Assembly: GCA_037962975.1 (NCBI GenBank)
Contig: CM075673.1
Coordinates: 118,067,001-118,131,000 of the forward strand
Direction: 5' to 3'
Length of the DNA stretch: 64,000 nt
Source: Clitoria ternatea
Lineage: Eukaryota; Streptophyta; Magnoliopsida; Fabales; Fabaceae
The translations under genes and the position numbers were made by a program. The notes below the pieces were generated by a model. That model saw only the letters and a program-made list of their open reading frames with translations. It was not told where the DNA came from and made no database searches. Below are positions 1-13,200 of the stretch, piece after piece (the stretch's first letter is position 1; each line of letters opens with the position of its first letter).

Positions 1-3000
1 AATTTTAAGTGAAGGGCATTGTGGTAAACTGGCATATAAGACAAATGACCTTTCCTCTTCATCTCCTTGAATTTTACATTCCAGCAGCTGTTCTACTCTT
101 CCATGACTGAAAATTTCAGCCTCCCTCTCTTCTCCATTGGTTTGAGCTTGGTGCCATCTTCCATGGGCTTTTTTTGAAGCTTTTTGAAGGGAAGACTAAG
201 GTAATGTGCCTAGGACTCCGAAGCTTCATCTTCTTCCTTCTCTTTTCCATTCTCCATTCATGTCCTTCTCCTCTTCCTCCCAAGCTCAAAACTGAGATTC
301 ACCCTTTGATTTCTTCCATGAAATTAAAAAATTTTAGGTTCAAGGAGAAACTATTTACACTTAGGAAAAGCTTGTTGGTGCATTGGAGGCTTGGATTTCT
401 CCTTTCTATTTTCATAGGCTCTCTTGAATTTGGATTTAGGGTCACCTTGGGGTAAGCTTATGAATTCATTATGGACATTAAATTAGTAGCTTAATATGAT
501 GTAGATTATGTTGTTAGTATTGGAAAATGTGGAAATTGCATGTGGAACCCAAAACCTAAGTTAGGAGACTATTGGGAATTTATTGTTGTTGTTGTTGGAC
601 AATTGTTTTTGTGACTTGAATTTGATGTGAATTAATTGTTGCAATGGGATTAATTATTGTTGGAGTGGTTTTGGATGGTATTAGGTGCAAAATCTTAAAT
701 GGGTAGCTTACTTTAATTTGAAGGAAAAATTATGTTTTGGACTTGAAATGACTTAGAATGGTTTTGATGTAATTATGAGGCATTAGGTAGCATTCTAGAA
801 TTGATTGGTGTTAGTAAAAAGTATATGCTAAGTGGTAAGCTTTAAAAATCCTCCTTGATTTAGAAAAGATGATAAGTGGCAAGAATGGGCTAAAAAATGT
901 ATTGACCTTGTTAAATGAGCTTGAAACCTCTTATTGGATGTAGGTTAGCAATTAAAGTTAGTATTAGGTAATTATTGATTGACAAGGAGTGTGATGTGTC
1001 ATGAGTTAGGTGAAAGATTATATGACTTAGTAAGGAATAGGCATGTTACTAAGATGAATGAAGTTGTTAGAGCACATTAGGACTTAAAAGAGTAATTATG
1101 AAATTGTGTGAGCGCAAACAAATATGATTTAAGAATTTGGATGGTTATTAGGTAAGAGAGGTTAAAAAGAAAAAGTGTGTAGTGTAGAAGTGGATTAGAT
1201 GATGAATATGGATTATTGGAGTTGAAAGAAAAGATTATTGGTCTAGAAAATATTATTGGATCACATTAGGCATGAGAAAGCTACTAGTTAAACTTAGAGA
1301 AGATTATTGTTAGTGATAGGTGACTTGGCCATGTAAGTAAGAAAATTTAAGTCATGATTTAAAATTAGATATGACCATGATTTTAGGAGAACTACTAGTG
1401 AATGAGAAATAAAAGTTATAAATGAGTTGTAGTGATTGGTAATGGTAGGAAGTCATTAAGAATAAATGGTGTTTCCAAAGAATTATAATAAGATACCTTA
1501 ATGTTTATGGACCATTAGTGACAATTTGTTGTCTAAAAGAATAAAGAACAAAATTAACTAAAAATGCTAAGTGATGAAGGACTTAATGCCTTCTATGGGA
1601 AAACTATTAAAAATGAAAGGTAATGAGGTGAACAATTTAATTAAGGCTTTGGAGAGCCTAATGGATGACTCCTTGAATTTTGTCTAATTACCAATAGTGA
1701 ATTTCAAATCCTAAGACAAGAAAATGTGATAGGGATGGTTTAGGTTCCGAACCTCCAAGATGGTGAAAACATAAGCATAACAAAGTTTCACATACATGAA
1801 TATACTTATGTATCTCTAAAAAGAGACTTAGTTGTTGATATTGATTTAATGATAGAATGATGTTTGATGTGGCCTTATACTTATTGAAAATATAGGCTTT
1901 GACCATTCTTGTGAGGCAGGACCATCCAACTCCTCCAACCTGTCAGAATACTTCTCTTGAGGTATGAGAGAAGTTTATTTTCTAAATATATGGTCATGGT
2001 GTTGATAATGTATGCATATGTGATGTATATTTGCATGTTAGCCTTGGATGCTTTATTGTTGTCATGTGTGATGAATATGTGAAGTAAGACTCCTTGAATG
2101 ATGTTGATGGTGAATTGATAATTGTGATGGTGATGTACCCTTGATGTGTCTTTTTGGCTTATGCATGATAATGAAGTGGAATTCATATGAAAATTGAGAC
2201 CACCATATGCGCTTTTTGCATCTCATGGCATGCATAATATAACTTATATGTGATATCTAATGATCTTGTATTGATCTTGAGAATAAAAACCTTACGCTGG
2301 TTGATTGTATAAACAACTATGCATGGTCGTAGTGTATACCATGTGATATTTAATGATCTTACGTTGATCTTGAGAATGAAACCTTACGTTGGTTTTAAAT
2401 ATTGAACAACTATACGGGTTGTAGTCATATAAGTAAAATATGCACATGAAGAGAAAATGGAATTATTCAAAGTTGGTCTCATTGCATGTCTATTACTTAT
2501 TAGATAACATATGCATTATTTATGAGGACATGACATTTGAATTGGAGTATCCAAAATGAATGTGTCTTATAAGTACCTTGAATTGAGAAATATTGTTGAT
2601 GTTGTTTTGCTAGTGAACAAATGTAATGATGACCATTTCTGGTGAAATTAGATTGATATTTGAAGATTTTGGCATGAGTTGGTTTTTAGGTGTATGGTGT
2701 GTGAATTGGATTGTTAAATTATAGTCTATGTATTATATCAATGAGATTGGACATGTTGTTGGAAAATGTATAAGATTACTTCATTATGCATGAATTATCA
2801 TTATGATTGCTCATCATTGAGAAAATATACTCACTCTCTATGTTGTCCATTTTAGCCTAGTGAAGTAGGTTGGAATGGTGGAGTTACATTCTTTTTGAAG
2901 AGGCAACTTGGTGTGAAGAGGGTATAATAGTTGCCTTGGCTAGCATTTCTTTTTGGACTTGATGATCTAAATTCTTTTGTAGAATTTAATATGTATAGGC

Positions 3001-3683
3001 ATTGTTTTGTATAGCTTGGCTATTGTCGTAAATGCCTAGGTTTTTTTGAAATTATGAATAGATATTATTAAATTATTTGTTGATATACTTGGGATGTAGA
3101 GATTGATTTATGATTTTGTTAGTATGTTGGAGGTTAGTGTTTATGAACCTTCATGAATGAGGTTATTATGCATGAATGTTGAGATTATGTCATGATATTG
3201 TGTATATTGCATGGATATGGTTATGGAATGGATTTGACCTTGGTTATGACTCCGTTAAGAGGAATAGTTGATAAGAAGCAAAGATTGATGATTAATTAGC
3301 ATGTATGGATGGTTTTGTCACCTAACTAGATTCTTGTAAAATTTTGTTGTGGATACTCATGATTATGGACTATTAGGCTTGAAGTGTAGGGCTATGGGTA
3401 TGTACCTTGAATTTGAATGATTAAAGTTCAATATGAGTAATAGAGGAATTAGTGCATGACAATCTTATATGTTGATGAAGCCAATTAGGCACTTGCTCAA
3501 CTTTCACCTTCTCATATCTTCACATAAGGGTTGGTTTCTAATTAGATCTAGGGTAGTTATTATGAGAGTTGAATTGTGGTGTGCCTTAATCAAGAGTCGA
3601 AATAAACGCGAAAAATGTTCCCTACTTTTTATTAATTAGAAGTCGATATCCATAATATCAAATAGCGTATTTAGGGCGCCACA
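1..3683 (+). mobile_element. Long LTR, copy A (Ty3/gypsy-type), left end outside window
   Basis: The stretch from about 207 to 3683 aligns, block by block, with the LTR called copy B (14095-36606). Shared landmarks include the segment after CTCTTGAATTTGG near 425, the 'actcactct' block near 2830, 'aaacgcgaaaa' near 3605 and the end GGGCGCCACA at 3674-3683. No coding domain is visible. The end CA and the 'acgcgaaaa...ttaattag' block also resemble the ends of copies C and D, read in their own sense, so I infer plus-strand sense. The sequence just after 3683 has no TGG primer-binding site, so this is probably a solo or 3' LTR. Small ORFs inside it are not believable genes. The clade (Tekay-like) is inferred from copy D. 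Confidence 0.6.
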
Positions 3684-4310
3684 AAGGGTGATTTCAAGTA
3701 AAATGTAACAAAATTCTAGGACCAGGGGCTCTCTATTTTCACAAACAATAACATAAGAGTGCAAGTAAAATACATAAAAACTAAAATCACCCTCTACCCC
3801 GCCTTCAAGGGAAGGGAGTCCGCTAGAAACAAAGGTGATTAGTACAAGTAATCAAAACCTTACAGTATTACACAATAGGAAAACCTAATAAGCCAAAGAC
3901 CTCTAATTAAAAGGGAGGCTACCTATAAGAACCAATCATCGTAATGCTTAAGCTGTTATGAGGAGACGTATCAATGGTCTCATATCATCTTTATTATGCT
4001 TCCTGATGCAATAGTAATGTGCCTATTTTACCTAGTGGTGAAATTCTATATAGTTTAAAACAACAAGCGCAGTAATGATCTATATAGTGTAATTCTATAT
4101 AGTGTAAAACAAAGAAGAGGAAATAAATCACCCTTCAACCCAAAGAAGAGGACAACATATACAAATCATAAAGATGTTTCAAAATTTTAATTTAGTGATG
4201 ATCTAATCTAAACATGTTTGGATAAATAAATTATTTTGACAAAATAATCATTTTTATCAAAAATGGTTTAAAAATTTTTGCATCTATAAAAAAGTTAATC
4301 TAAACATGCA
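3684..4310. other. Intergenic, no gene seen
   Basis: This stretch follows the right end of LTR copy A. It is AT-rich with a few short repeats of 'tatatagtgtaa' near 4050-4110. I see no ORF, splice pattern or element terminus that I can support. Confidence 0.5.
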
Positions 4311-4541
4311 CTAAAGGGAATGGGGGTGAGTTATCACATCAATTCCTTCTATTGGTATGTTCACCCTGTCCCCTCGTTTGATTGTGAACTCAAAAGCAGG
4401 TTTTGGAGGACCATTCCACAAATCACTAGGTTGATTCACTCCTTCATACTGAACACGAATATCTTCAGGCCTCATAAATCTGAACATAAGAAAACAACTT
4501 CCTTTTCCAAAATTGCAAAATACAAAGAAAGTTAGAATCAT
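4311..4541 (-). pseudogene. Unrecognised exon-like fragment
   Basis: On the minus strand a 76-codon open frame contains a stretch that reads like real protein, including RPEDIRVQYEG and PPKPAFEFTIKRGD. A plausible splice acceptor (TTATGTTCAG followed by ATTTATGAGG, near 4480 on the minus strand) sits just before this stretch, which suggests a single exon of a larger gene. I do not recognise the family and find no neighbouring exon. It may be a captured or relict gene fragment. The overlapping plus-strand ORF is most likely its shadow. Confidence 0.25.
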
Positions 4542-4671
4542 ATTTGATATTATAAAAAGAAATGCACAATGGATCTAGAATCACTTTGAGATCTTAATAT
4601 AGACAAAAAATTACATGGAATTGGTAAGCGAACATTTTCTAATATAGTTAATAGCTCCACTGTTCCATGGG

Positions 4672-4854
4672 ATGGGTCTGCATGTGGACGATGATGGCAT
4701 TCACGGTGACGAATTTCTTGCTAGGGTTGACGAAAGCGGCGAGATCACGGTAAATGAGGTGTATGAGTTCGTGCCTAATGAACGAGATGTGGTTGTTGAC
4801 CTCGTAAACCAAAACTATCGAGCGGAACCAATGAAGAGGACAACCACTGCTTAA
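4672..4854 (+). CDS. Unrecognised 60-codon ORF, possibly a gene relic
   Basis: A 60-residue ORF rich in acidic residues (for example HVDDDGIHGDEF) starts at an ATG and ends at TAA. Its composition is less AT-driven than the flanks. It has no recognisable domain and no clear partner exon. Just downstream (4868-4945) are imperfect telomere-like TTTAGGG units. It could be a relic of the same unknown gene as the 4311-4541 fragment, but the strands differ. Low confidence that it is translated. Confidence 0.15.
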   Translation: MGLHVDDDGIHGDEFLARVDESGEITVNEVYEFVPNERDVVVDLVNQNYRAEPMKRTTTA

Positions 4855-5079
4855 ACTATGGATTTTGGGGGGTTTAGGGTTTACAAAAACAATGGGTTCA
4901 GGTTTAGTTTTCCATAGCCTAAAAACCAATGGGTTAGGGTTTACAAAAGCTGAGACGACCATCGTGCTACGGGTTTGGGGTTCGATGGAACCATACCAAA
5001 CCCTGCGAGAAGATAAAGACAGGGACTCAGAAAACCAACAAGTCTTTTTGTTTTGTAAAACATTATTTACAATGTAATT

Positions 5080-6240
5080 ACATAATGATAATGATATGAT
5101 TAGAGTATTATATTATGTGATTCAGTTAAACAATATTAATAATGTATTTTAAAACTAGACACATTAACAATTAACAACATTTCAGGGAAAAAATGAAAAT
5201 ATCATAAATCTCAAATGATGACCTGTTCAACAGGTTACCATTAATAAATCTCAACCATTGATTAACATCCAATGGTTGATATTTATTAGTCTACCGTAAA
5301 CCTATCTGGCCAAAGTACACCACAGCCTTCATCGGGAGTGTACATATAAACTTGCAGGGATTACTTTGTATCTACTTTCGGTAGGTAAAAACTTATTTTA
5401 ATTGGAGGTAAACAAAAATTTGTATTGACTTTGACCCCTACATGCTTTTAATAAGAATGAGAACGCGCATGAGGAAGCAACTACCTACCTTATCTCACAC
5501 CCAAACCCATCTTATATATAAATTCAATAATTTTATTTATAGTTATAGGTAAATGATAACAATAAGTTTATATATTTTTTAAAAATAATATATAACCATG
5601 ATGTTTATTATTTTTAAAAATATTAGTGTCTATTTTATATATTATTTCAATTAAAACATTTTAGATATACAATTTATTTGAAGTTATATATTTTAGTTAT
5701 CAAAATGAAAAAAAAAGATCCTACGGGTTTCTTCGAACCAGACAAAGAACCTACAAGGACGTGGATGAGTTTTAAAATTTCAAATCTTTCTTATTTTAAC
5801 CCGACCTCAAACTCACCCCGACTTTAATGAAAACAAGGATAGGAAGAGTAGAACATGTCCTGTTGTCATGCCTAGTATGTTAAAATTAGATTATTGATGA
5901 TAAAGAGAGATAATTCTTTTGCTTGTTAAATTTAAGATAGCTTTTTATACGCAATTCAAAGTAAGAACCAAGTTAGAAGCATGTAAAATATGTGTAATAT
6001 CATCTTTAAGTTTAGTAACATTTGAGGACTTCTTATCTTTTCTTTATAAGTAGAAAGGGAACATATATATTATACTAAGAAATTTATAACGACTCATATA
6101 CAATGCTTAATTAACTCAGTTGGATCTCTTTTATTTTTAAGTTTGGTGGCATTATTAACTGTAATAGAAGACTATGCAGTCTTGCCCCTATGATAGGGAA
6201 ACGTCTAGTCACAAACCTCTCCCATCCTTTCATAAAATTA
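5080..6240. other. AT-rich intergenic, no gene seen
   Basis: The sequence is strongly AT-rich with no ORF of interest, no terminal repeats I can pair and no RNA gene I can recognise. Confidence 0.5.
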
Positions 6241-7025
6241 TGTGCCTGTTTGGTAATCAGTTATGAAAATAAAGTTTTAAAAATAAAAAGAAAATCTAAT
6301 GATTATTATTGATTTTACATATCATATGAGACAATTGAGGGCTTGTGTAATTCATTTTTGTTTTAGTTTTTAAAGATAGTTTTAAGATACAATTTTAAAG
6401 AATTGTTTTTGAGAACAGGATAAAAGAAAAACTTGTTTGATAAATATGTTTTTATAACTTAAAGGGAAAACCCATTTAGTTACTATTTTTTGTTAGTATT
6501 TTTTAACTCAAAAAGAGAAAATCTAAAAACCCAATACAAATAAAAGAAGTCAAAGAAATCACAGTAAACAAACAAAGACACAAGGCTCTAACTATGATAG
6601 AGACAATGACAGTGTGGTGATGGTGGTTGAGAGTGACGGTGACACAAACAAGAATTTAAAGTCGTGGAGGAAGACAAAATAGGAAATAAGAGTGATGGTG
6701 ATGGCGAAGAAGGAGGACGTACATGACAGTGACAAAGGATGTGACTATGGCGACAACTTGCAAACAAGGTGGAGGAAGAGGAAATAAGAGTGATGGTGTT
6801 TTGGACGGAGATGAATAAGGGTAGACTAAAAAATTAGAGATTTTTATATTTTATAAGAGAAGATCAAAACTACTAAAAGATGTTCTTATATTTTAGTTTA
6901 AAAAACCAAAATATAAAACAATATTTAAAAATAATCTCCATAAAATCATTCACAAACAAATTTTTTAATTTTTAAAAACAAAAAACTAAGAACTATTTTT
7001 TGTAAGGGTTATCAAACAAGCTCCA
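6241..7025. mobile_element. Possible non-autonomous TIR DNA element
   Basis: The left edge reads TGTGCCTGTTTGGTAATC, and the right edge read on the minus strand is TGGAGCTTGTTTGATAACC, an imperfect terminal inverted repeat with about 14 of 18 positions alike. Both ends run into A/T-rich strings as seen in hAT- or Mutator-type non-autonomous elements. No transposase is encoded. I could not find a convincing target-site duplication, so borders and class are tentative. Confidence 0.3.
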
Positions 7026-8201
7026 TATTTTTGAGCCAACGATTTTTTTTGTCACTAAAAAAATTGTAATAGGTCCGTTTTTTATTTAGATTTCAATTTT
7101 ATTCATCGAAACTATCTATTATGGCCATATCATATTCGACCTATTTTGTGGTCTATATTGATTTGTGAAACTTTTTGATGGCAACGAAAATATTTAGAGG
7201 CTTTGAGTTAGAGGATCTAAACTATATTGAGCTTGTTAATTTTTCCTTTCCCGTTAAGGTATAATGGTTTAAAATTAAGAGAAGATAAACATTTGTCATT
7301 TGATTTTGGTATGGTTTCGTCGAATAGAAAAGGTATATATGTTGACATACCAAAAAGTAAGTCATAAGTGGTCACTATCGTTAAAAAGACAAAACTCATT
7401 ACAATAAAGTTTATCCAAATATTCTATACAACTTTGAGCTACATATTAATCGTTGTAGATCTTCTTAAAGAAATCATACACATAGTCATTTATCGAAAAT
7501 AAAAACAACTACCGATGTCTTCATGTAATACAAGGCAATTTAAAGATCTTACACATAAAATTAAAATATTAATCATAGAAAAGTGTGTTTAGTAATCAAA
7601 ATTTATTGTTCTAGTCCCACGATATCAATATCCCTATCAACCTTAGTTGCTTTGGCTGGTTTTTGGCATCGAAAAGTTCAATCATTTAAGTATATAGTTT
7701 AAACATTATCATCAAACATGTACATGATTAATTATTTTGATTCAATATGGTTCTCAAGTTTAAGTCTTAATTTCTTTATCGGTTAGTAGTTGAAGAAATG
7801 AAGTTATGAGAATAAAAAAAATTTAATAATTAATATTAATCATTTATACAGTTTAAAACAGTTAAAACTCTATTTGATTAATGAATTTAAAATCCTCATT
7901 TTCATAAGCTCCATAAAAGTGGAAGAAGCAAACATACTCTTATTAGAAATGCTCACACACGTTTGTAAGTGAATGTTTTTCAAATGCCGGAGAGAATATC
8001 TTGATTTGAAAAGTCTAACATAATAATAATAGTCTAAAAATTCGTCTATGTATAATGTAATAAGTACAGTTTATATTTTAGTATTAGATTGAATTAATTT
8101 TAATTTATTGAACCAATAATATTTGTATTTAAATCAATTTTAAATTTAATACGTTTTTATTTTTATAAATATGTTTTAAAATTTAATTTTAATTCTTGAT
8201 A
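7026..8201. other. AT-rich intergenic flank of the CACTA element
   Basis: No gene or repeat that I can support. The last three bases, ATA at 8199-8201, are the left target-site duplication of the CACTA transposon that begins at 8202. Confidence 0.5.
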
Positions 8202-8610
8202 CACTAGTGCAAAAAGTGGATATAATCACGGGTTAGAGGTGATCAGTGATAAAAGAATACACGGTGGCATTTTTGAAATTATAATATAACTATATAATCA
8301 CGGGTAGCTAACATCCGTGGTTGTAGGTTCAGGGGTAACTATATAATCATGGTTAAAACAACATATATAATCACGGTTGTATTTCCAACCGTGGATATAT
8401 AGTACAGGGTTCAGGGTTTATAGGTAGGGTACTATATAATCACTGTTGGCTCTACAACCGTGATTATATATTAAGGTTACGATCACGGTTGCGGGTTTAA
8501 CCGTGATTATATATTTAGTATACGATCATGGTTATTGGTGTAACTATGAATATATGTGTAATATAATCACGGTTATAAGTGGAACCGTGATTATATATTT
8601 TCAGAAACTT
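8202..8610. repeat. CACTA left terminus and subterminal hairpin array
   Basis: After the terminal inverted repeat come about eight copies of AATCACGG or its variants, most paired with a following CCGTGATT a few bases on (for example near 8370-8400, 8435-8470, 8482-8512 and 8565-8595). Each pair can form a small stem. In En/Spm elements such subterminal motifs bind the TNPA-type protein; that role is inferred here. Confidence 0.8.
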
Positions 8611-9334
8611 CAAAAGCCACGCCTGATAGGTTTTTTTACTTTCCCCTTCTTCTTTCACGCTGGTTCTCGTCTTCTTCTTGTGCTCGTCTTCGTCTTTGCA
8701 TCCAGTTTGTGTTGTTTACTGCTCGTCTTCTTCGTTCAGTTGCTCCTTCCTTTTTCTTCTTTGTTGTGCTCATAATCTTTACAACATTGTCTAGTAAGTG
8801 CTCCCTGATGCTTATGCTATATCACTGTTTGTGGAAGCTTTTCTGTGTATGTGTTTTCACTTGCCCGTTCGAAGCTTGTCAAAGCTTGTCTCTGTTTGTG
8901 TGTGTTTTCACTTGCCTATTCGAAGCTTGCTAAAGCTTGTCTTCGTGTGTGTGTGTTTTCACTTGTCTCTTTCTGTGTTTATTTTACATTGTCTCTATGT
9001 TGTTAGAACTGTTATTAAGTTTGGTCAATAGTTTGTATTGGTTTAGGTTATTGAGTGGTTATGGTTAGTTTCTTTGAGTCTATAATAGTTTGTATGAGTT
9101 TCTTTGGTTAGTTTGGTTAATAGTTTGTATGAGTTATGTTATTGAGTGGTTATGCTTATGCTACTTTCAAATATTGTTTTGTATAGTTAGATTATTGAGT
9201 GGTTATGCTTATGCTTATTACTTTCAAATATTATTTAGCATTATTTGAACCTTCCACATCCTAAAGTTGATGTTCACATGAAACATCAAATTTTGTAGTT
9301 GTCATAATTTTTGTACAAATTTCCAAAAAATTTA

Positions 9335-9625
9335 AATATCCATAATCCATAATCCATAATCTTGTTTAGGTGTAATTAATCTAGTTCCTTCACCACATCT
9401 GTAATCCATAATCCATAATCCAACATCCAAGACCATATCCATAAGCCATAATTCATAAAATAAAGTTCAAACTTCAAAAGTCTTATAATCCATAATCCAT
9501 CATCCAACACCATAGTTGTACTTGAAAATAACATAAATTAAAAACATCATACTAATTACTAAATAAAAGTCCAAACTTTAAAAGTCTTATAATCCAACAC
9601 CATAATCCATAATCCAATCCAAGAC
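9335..9625. repeat. AATCCAT short-motif repeats
   Basis: The heptamer-like motif 'ccataat' or 'aatccat' recurs in clusters at about 9345-9362, 9400-9425, 9445-9460, 9485-9510 and 9590-9620, separated by AT-rich sequence. It lies between the CACTA left end and the transposase gene. No function is evident. Confidence 0.5.
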
Positions 9626-9908
9626 CATACTTCTACTTCAAAATAACATTATTATTGTCCATTTTAAAGTATTATTTTTAATCAAAATTTATATTTCACT
9701 ATACGGTATATAATGTTATTTATGTTGCTATTGTATGTATGTGGTTGTCAATATTGTGAACTCATAGGGTCATACTAGTTAAGTAGTATGAAAGTTGCTT
9801 TGCATAAGTGAACCGTAGTTCCCTATTTGAGGTTCGACACAAATGGTCATTAAATTAATTGATTTCATCGTTTGTGTTGAATCTTGAATTGTCCGTTTAG
9901 ACAGTTTG

Positions 9909-10160
9909 GGATGAACAATTGTTTTAATACGCCATTGGTATGTACAAGTTAGGAGTTATTTTAAAATTTGATAAAGTTTCGGTAACTTGCATTTTGTGTT
10001 GTTCTCTAGGTGCATATTTGGTTGTGGTTGAATTTGATTTGACCACTCTCATTTTGTGTACTTAGAGACCAATACGAAATGCTGCCAAAATTTGATCAAA
10101 TTTTAAAATAACTCCTAACTTGTATATATCAATGACGTATAAAAACAATTGTCATCCTGA
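9909..10160. repeat. Long inverted repeat upstream of transposase
   Basis: The arm at about 9909-9981 (containing ACAAGTTAGGAGTTATTTTA) is repeated in inverted orientation at about 10084-10160 (containing TAAAATAACTCCTAACTTGT). The arms are roughly 73-77 bp, mostly identical, with a loop of about 100 bp. It sits just upstream of the transposase reading frame at 10226, where a promoter or 5' leader would be. RNA from it could fold into a long hairpin. Confidence 0.75.
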
Positions 10161-10225
10161 ATGGGTAGGACCACCACCTTTGTAAAAAAAGTGAGATTGA
10201 TCATAGCACCTTGTAAACAGTTGGT

Positions 10226-13200
10226 ATAGATCAGAGTTGGATAACTGCATCACGCATAAGTCTAGAGTACGAGGGTGGAGTTGAATCATTTATAGAATTC
10301 GTAGCGAGGAATGCTGAGGAGGTGAATGGAAGGTATTTTTGCCCTTGTGTTAAATGCTTGAACCTATGTCAGCTAGACTTGGAAGAGGTGTGAGAACATC
10401 TACTATGTGATGGTTTTCTTCGTAGTCATACCCGTTGGATATGGCACGGTGAAGATATGGTGGTGCCAAGCACCAACTCTCAAATTGAAAACCGATGCTC
10501 GATGGATGACACTAATGTTGACATGGATGACCAACTTAAGGATATGATCAGTGATGTGGGGGTAGAAGGTTTTAAGAGAGCTCATGTATATACGACTCTG
10601 TGTGAGGATTCTGAGAAGCTGTTGTATCTAAACTACGTCAATTTTATGAGGTTATCAGCAGTTTTGCGATTGTTTAATTTGAAGGCCATAAACGGGTGGA
10701 CGGATAAAAGTTTCACTGACTTACTGAAGTTGTTGAAAGAAATTCTCCTAGTTGGAAACACCTTGTAACTATGAGGCCAAAAAGGTGTTGTGTCCTATGG
10801 GTTTAGAGTATATGAAGGTACGTGCATGCCCAAATGATTGTGTGTTATTCCAGGGTGAGTATGAAATGTTGCATCGATGTCCTAGGCGTGGGGTGTCACG
10901 GTATAAGAAGAAAGAGGCTGATTCTAATGAAGTCTATACTAAAGGGTCTCCTGCAAAGGTGTTGTGGTATCTACCTATAGTTCCAAGACTAAAGCGTCTG
11001 TTTGCCAATGCAGATGATGCAAAACTTATGAGATGGAATGCTAATGAAAGGGTTATTGATGGACTACTTAGGCATCCGACAGATGGATCGCAGTAGAAAA
11101 AAGTGGATACGATGTTTTCTGATTTTGCCCATGAACCAAGAAATGTTAGACTTTCACTAGCCACAGATGACATGAACCCGTATGGAAACCTAAGCACAAA
11201 CCATAGTTCGTGGCCTATTTTGTTGTTTATTTATAACTTGTCGCCATGGCTGTGCATAAAGTAGAAATATGTTATGTTATCAATGATGATTTCTAGTCCA
11301 TGACATTGATGTATATTTAACTCCATTAGTTGAAGACCTCAAAATGTTATAGGAAGACAGGGTTGATGTGTTTGACGGGTTTGCAGGGCAATCATTCAAA
11401 TTACGTGCCATGCTATTCTGCACGATCAATGACTTTCTAGCGTACGGTATTATCCGGGTACAACATGAAGGGTCATAAAGCTTGTCCTGTTTGTGAGGAG
11501 GGAACTAGTTTTGTGCGGCTGTACCATGGTAGGAAAAATGTTTATCTTCAACATCGAAGGTTTCTTAAAGTTAATCATTTATTTCATAGGTTAAAGAAGT
11601 CATTCAACAGTGCTTAGGATTTTGAAATGTCTCCTCCACCACTATCTGGTAGCCAGATATATGAAAAGGTGAAAGACGTCAACATGGTGTTTGGCAAGTG
11701 TGAAAAACAATCCACTACACAAAACTAATGGAAGAAAAAGTCAACATTTTTTGTCCTACCATATTGGAGGGAGTTTGATGTAAGACACTGCATTAATGTA
11801 ATGCATGTGGAGAAAAATGTGTGCGATAATTTGGTTGGAACACTCTTAAACATACCCAGGAATACTAAGGATGGCCTAAATTTGTGTATGGAGTTGGAGT
11901 TGATGGGTATACGTTAGGATTTGCATCCACAATCAAAGGGTAAATGGACATATTTGCCCCCAGCATATCATACGTTGTCCAGAAAAGAAAAGTAAAGTTT
12001 GTGTGAATCGTGACGTAGTATGAAAGTTCTGTCTGGTTATGGTTCAAACATCAACACTTGTGTTTCCATGAAAGATTTGAAGTTAGTTGGGTTGAAGACT
12101 CACGATTATCATATGTTGATGCAACAGTTTCTACCTATCGCCATTCGTGACATTCTTCCTAAAAATGTAAGAAATGTCATAACAAGACTGTGTTTGTTTT
12201 TCAATGCCATATGTTGCAAAGTAATCGTCCCTGACAAATTAGATGTGTTGGAACAGGAAGCATCAGTTATACTATGTCAGCTTGAAATGCATTTCCCTCC
12301 TTCTTTTTTTGACATAATGGTCCACTTAATCATACATTTGGTGAGAGAGATCTGTTTGTGTGGTCCAGTGTTCTTGCGGTGGATGTACCTCATTGAGCGA
12401 TATATAAAGATATTGAAAGGGTATATGAAGAATCAATGTCATCCTGAAGCTTTGATTGTGGAAAGGTATATTGGAGAGGAAGCTATTGAGTTTTGCATTG
12501 ATTATATGTCACATGCTGAAAGCATTGGTATTCTAAAGACCCGTCATGATGGGCGGTTAGATGGGAAAGGTACGATTGGTAAAAAAGTGAAGAACATGCC
12601 ACATGATGATGTCCTTCAAGCGCACTTGTATATTTTGAACAACACGGATGACGTGCAACCGTATCTACTCACAAAGATCTAGTCAAGAGAAACAACCCTA
12701 GAATGACTGAAAAGTAGGTGTTGAATGAACACAATAAGATATTCATGTAGTGGTTCCAAATGACCGTTCTAAAAGTTACATATGCTTTTGTGACATTACA
12801 TCGACTAGCACAGGGCCTGAACTTTGATGTCTTCTCCTTTTGTGGGTATGACATAAATAACTATTCATTTTATACAAGGACATAGGATGAGAAAAGTACA
12901 AATCAAAATAGTGGAGTTATGGTTGTGGTTCAGTCAATGCATTTCTCAACTTTAAAGGACAACAACCCTGTCATGGACGAGTCATGCTACTTTGGTGTGA
13001 TTAAAGATATATGAGAAGTCGATTACGATCCTTTCACTGTTCCTGTGTTTAAATGCAAATGAGTTAACAATAAGAACGGTGTCAAAACTGATGATTTTGG
13101 ATTTACATTGGTGGACCTCAACAAGATAGGTCATAAGGAGGAACCACTCATTATGGCAACGAAGTGAAGCAAGTTTTTTATGTTACTGACCCAGCTGATA

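Noticed and set aside
4868..4945. Interstitial telomere repeat
   Set aside because: Only a few imperfect TTTAGGG units, not in register.
9335..9625. A CRISPR-like or satellite array
   Set aside because: The units are very short and irregular, with no conserved spacer length; CRISPR is not expected in a plant nuclear genome.
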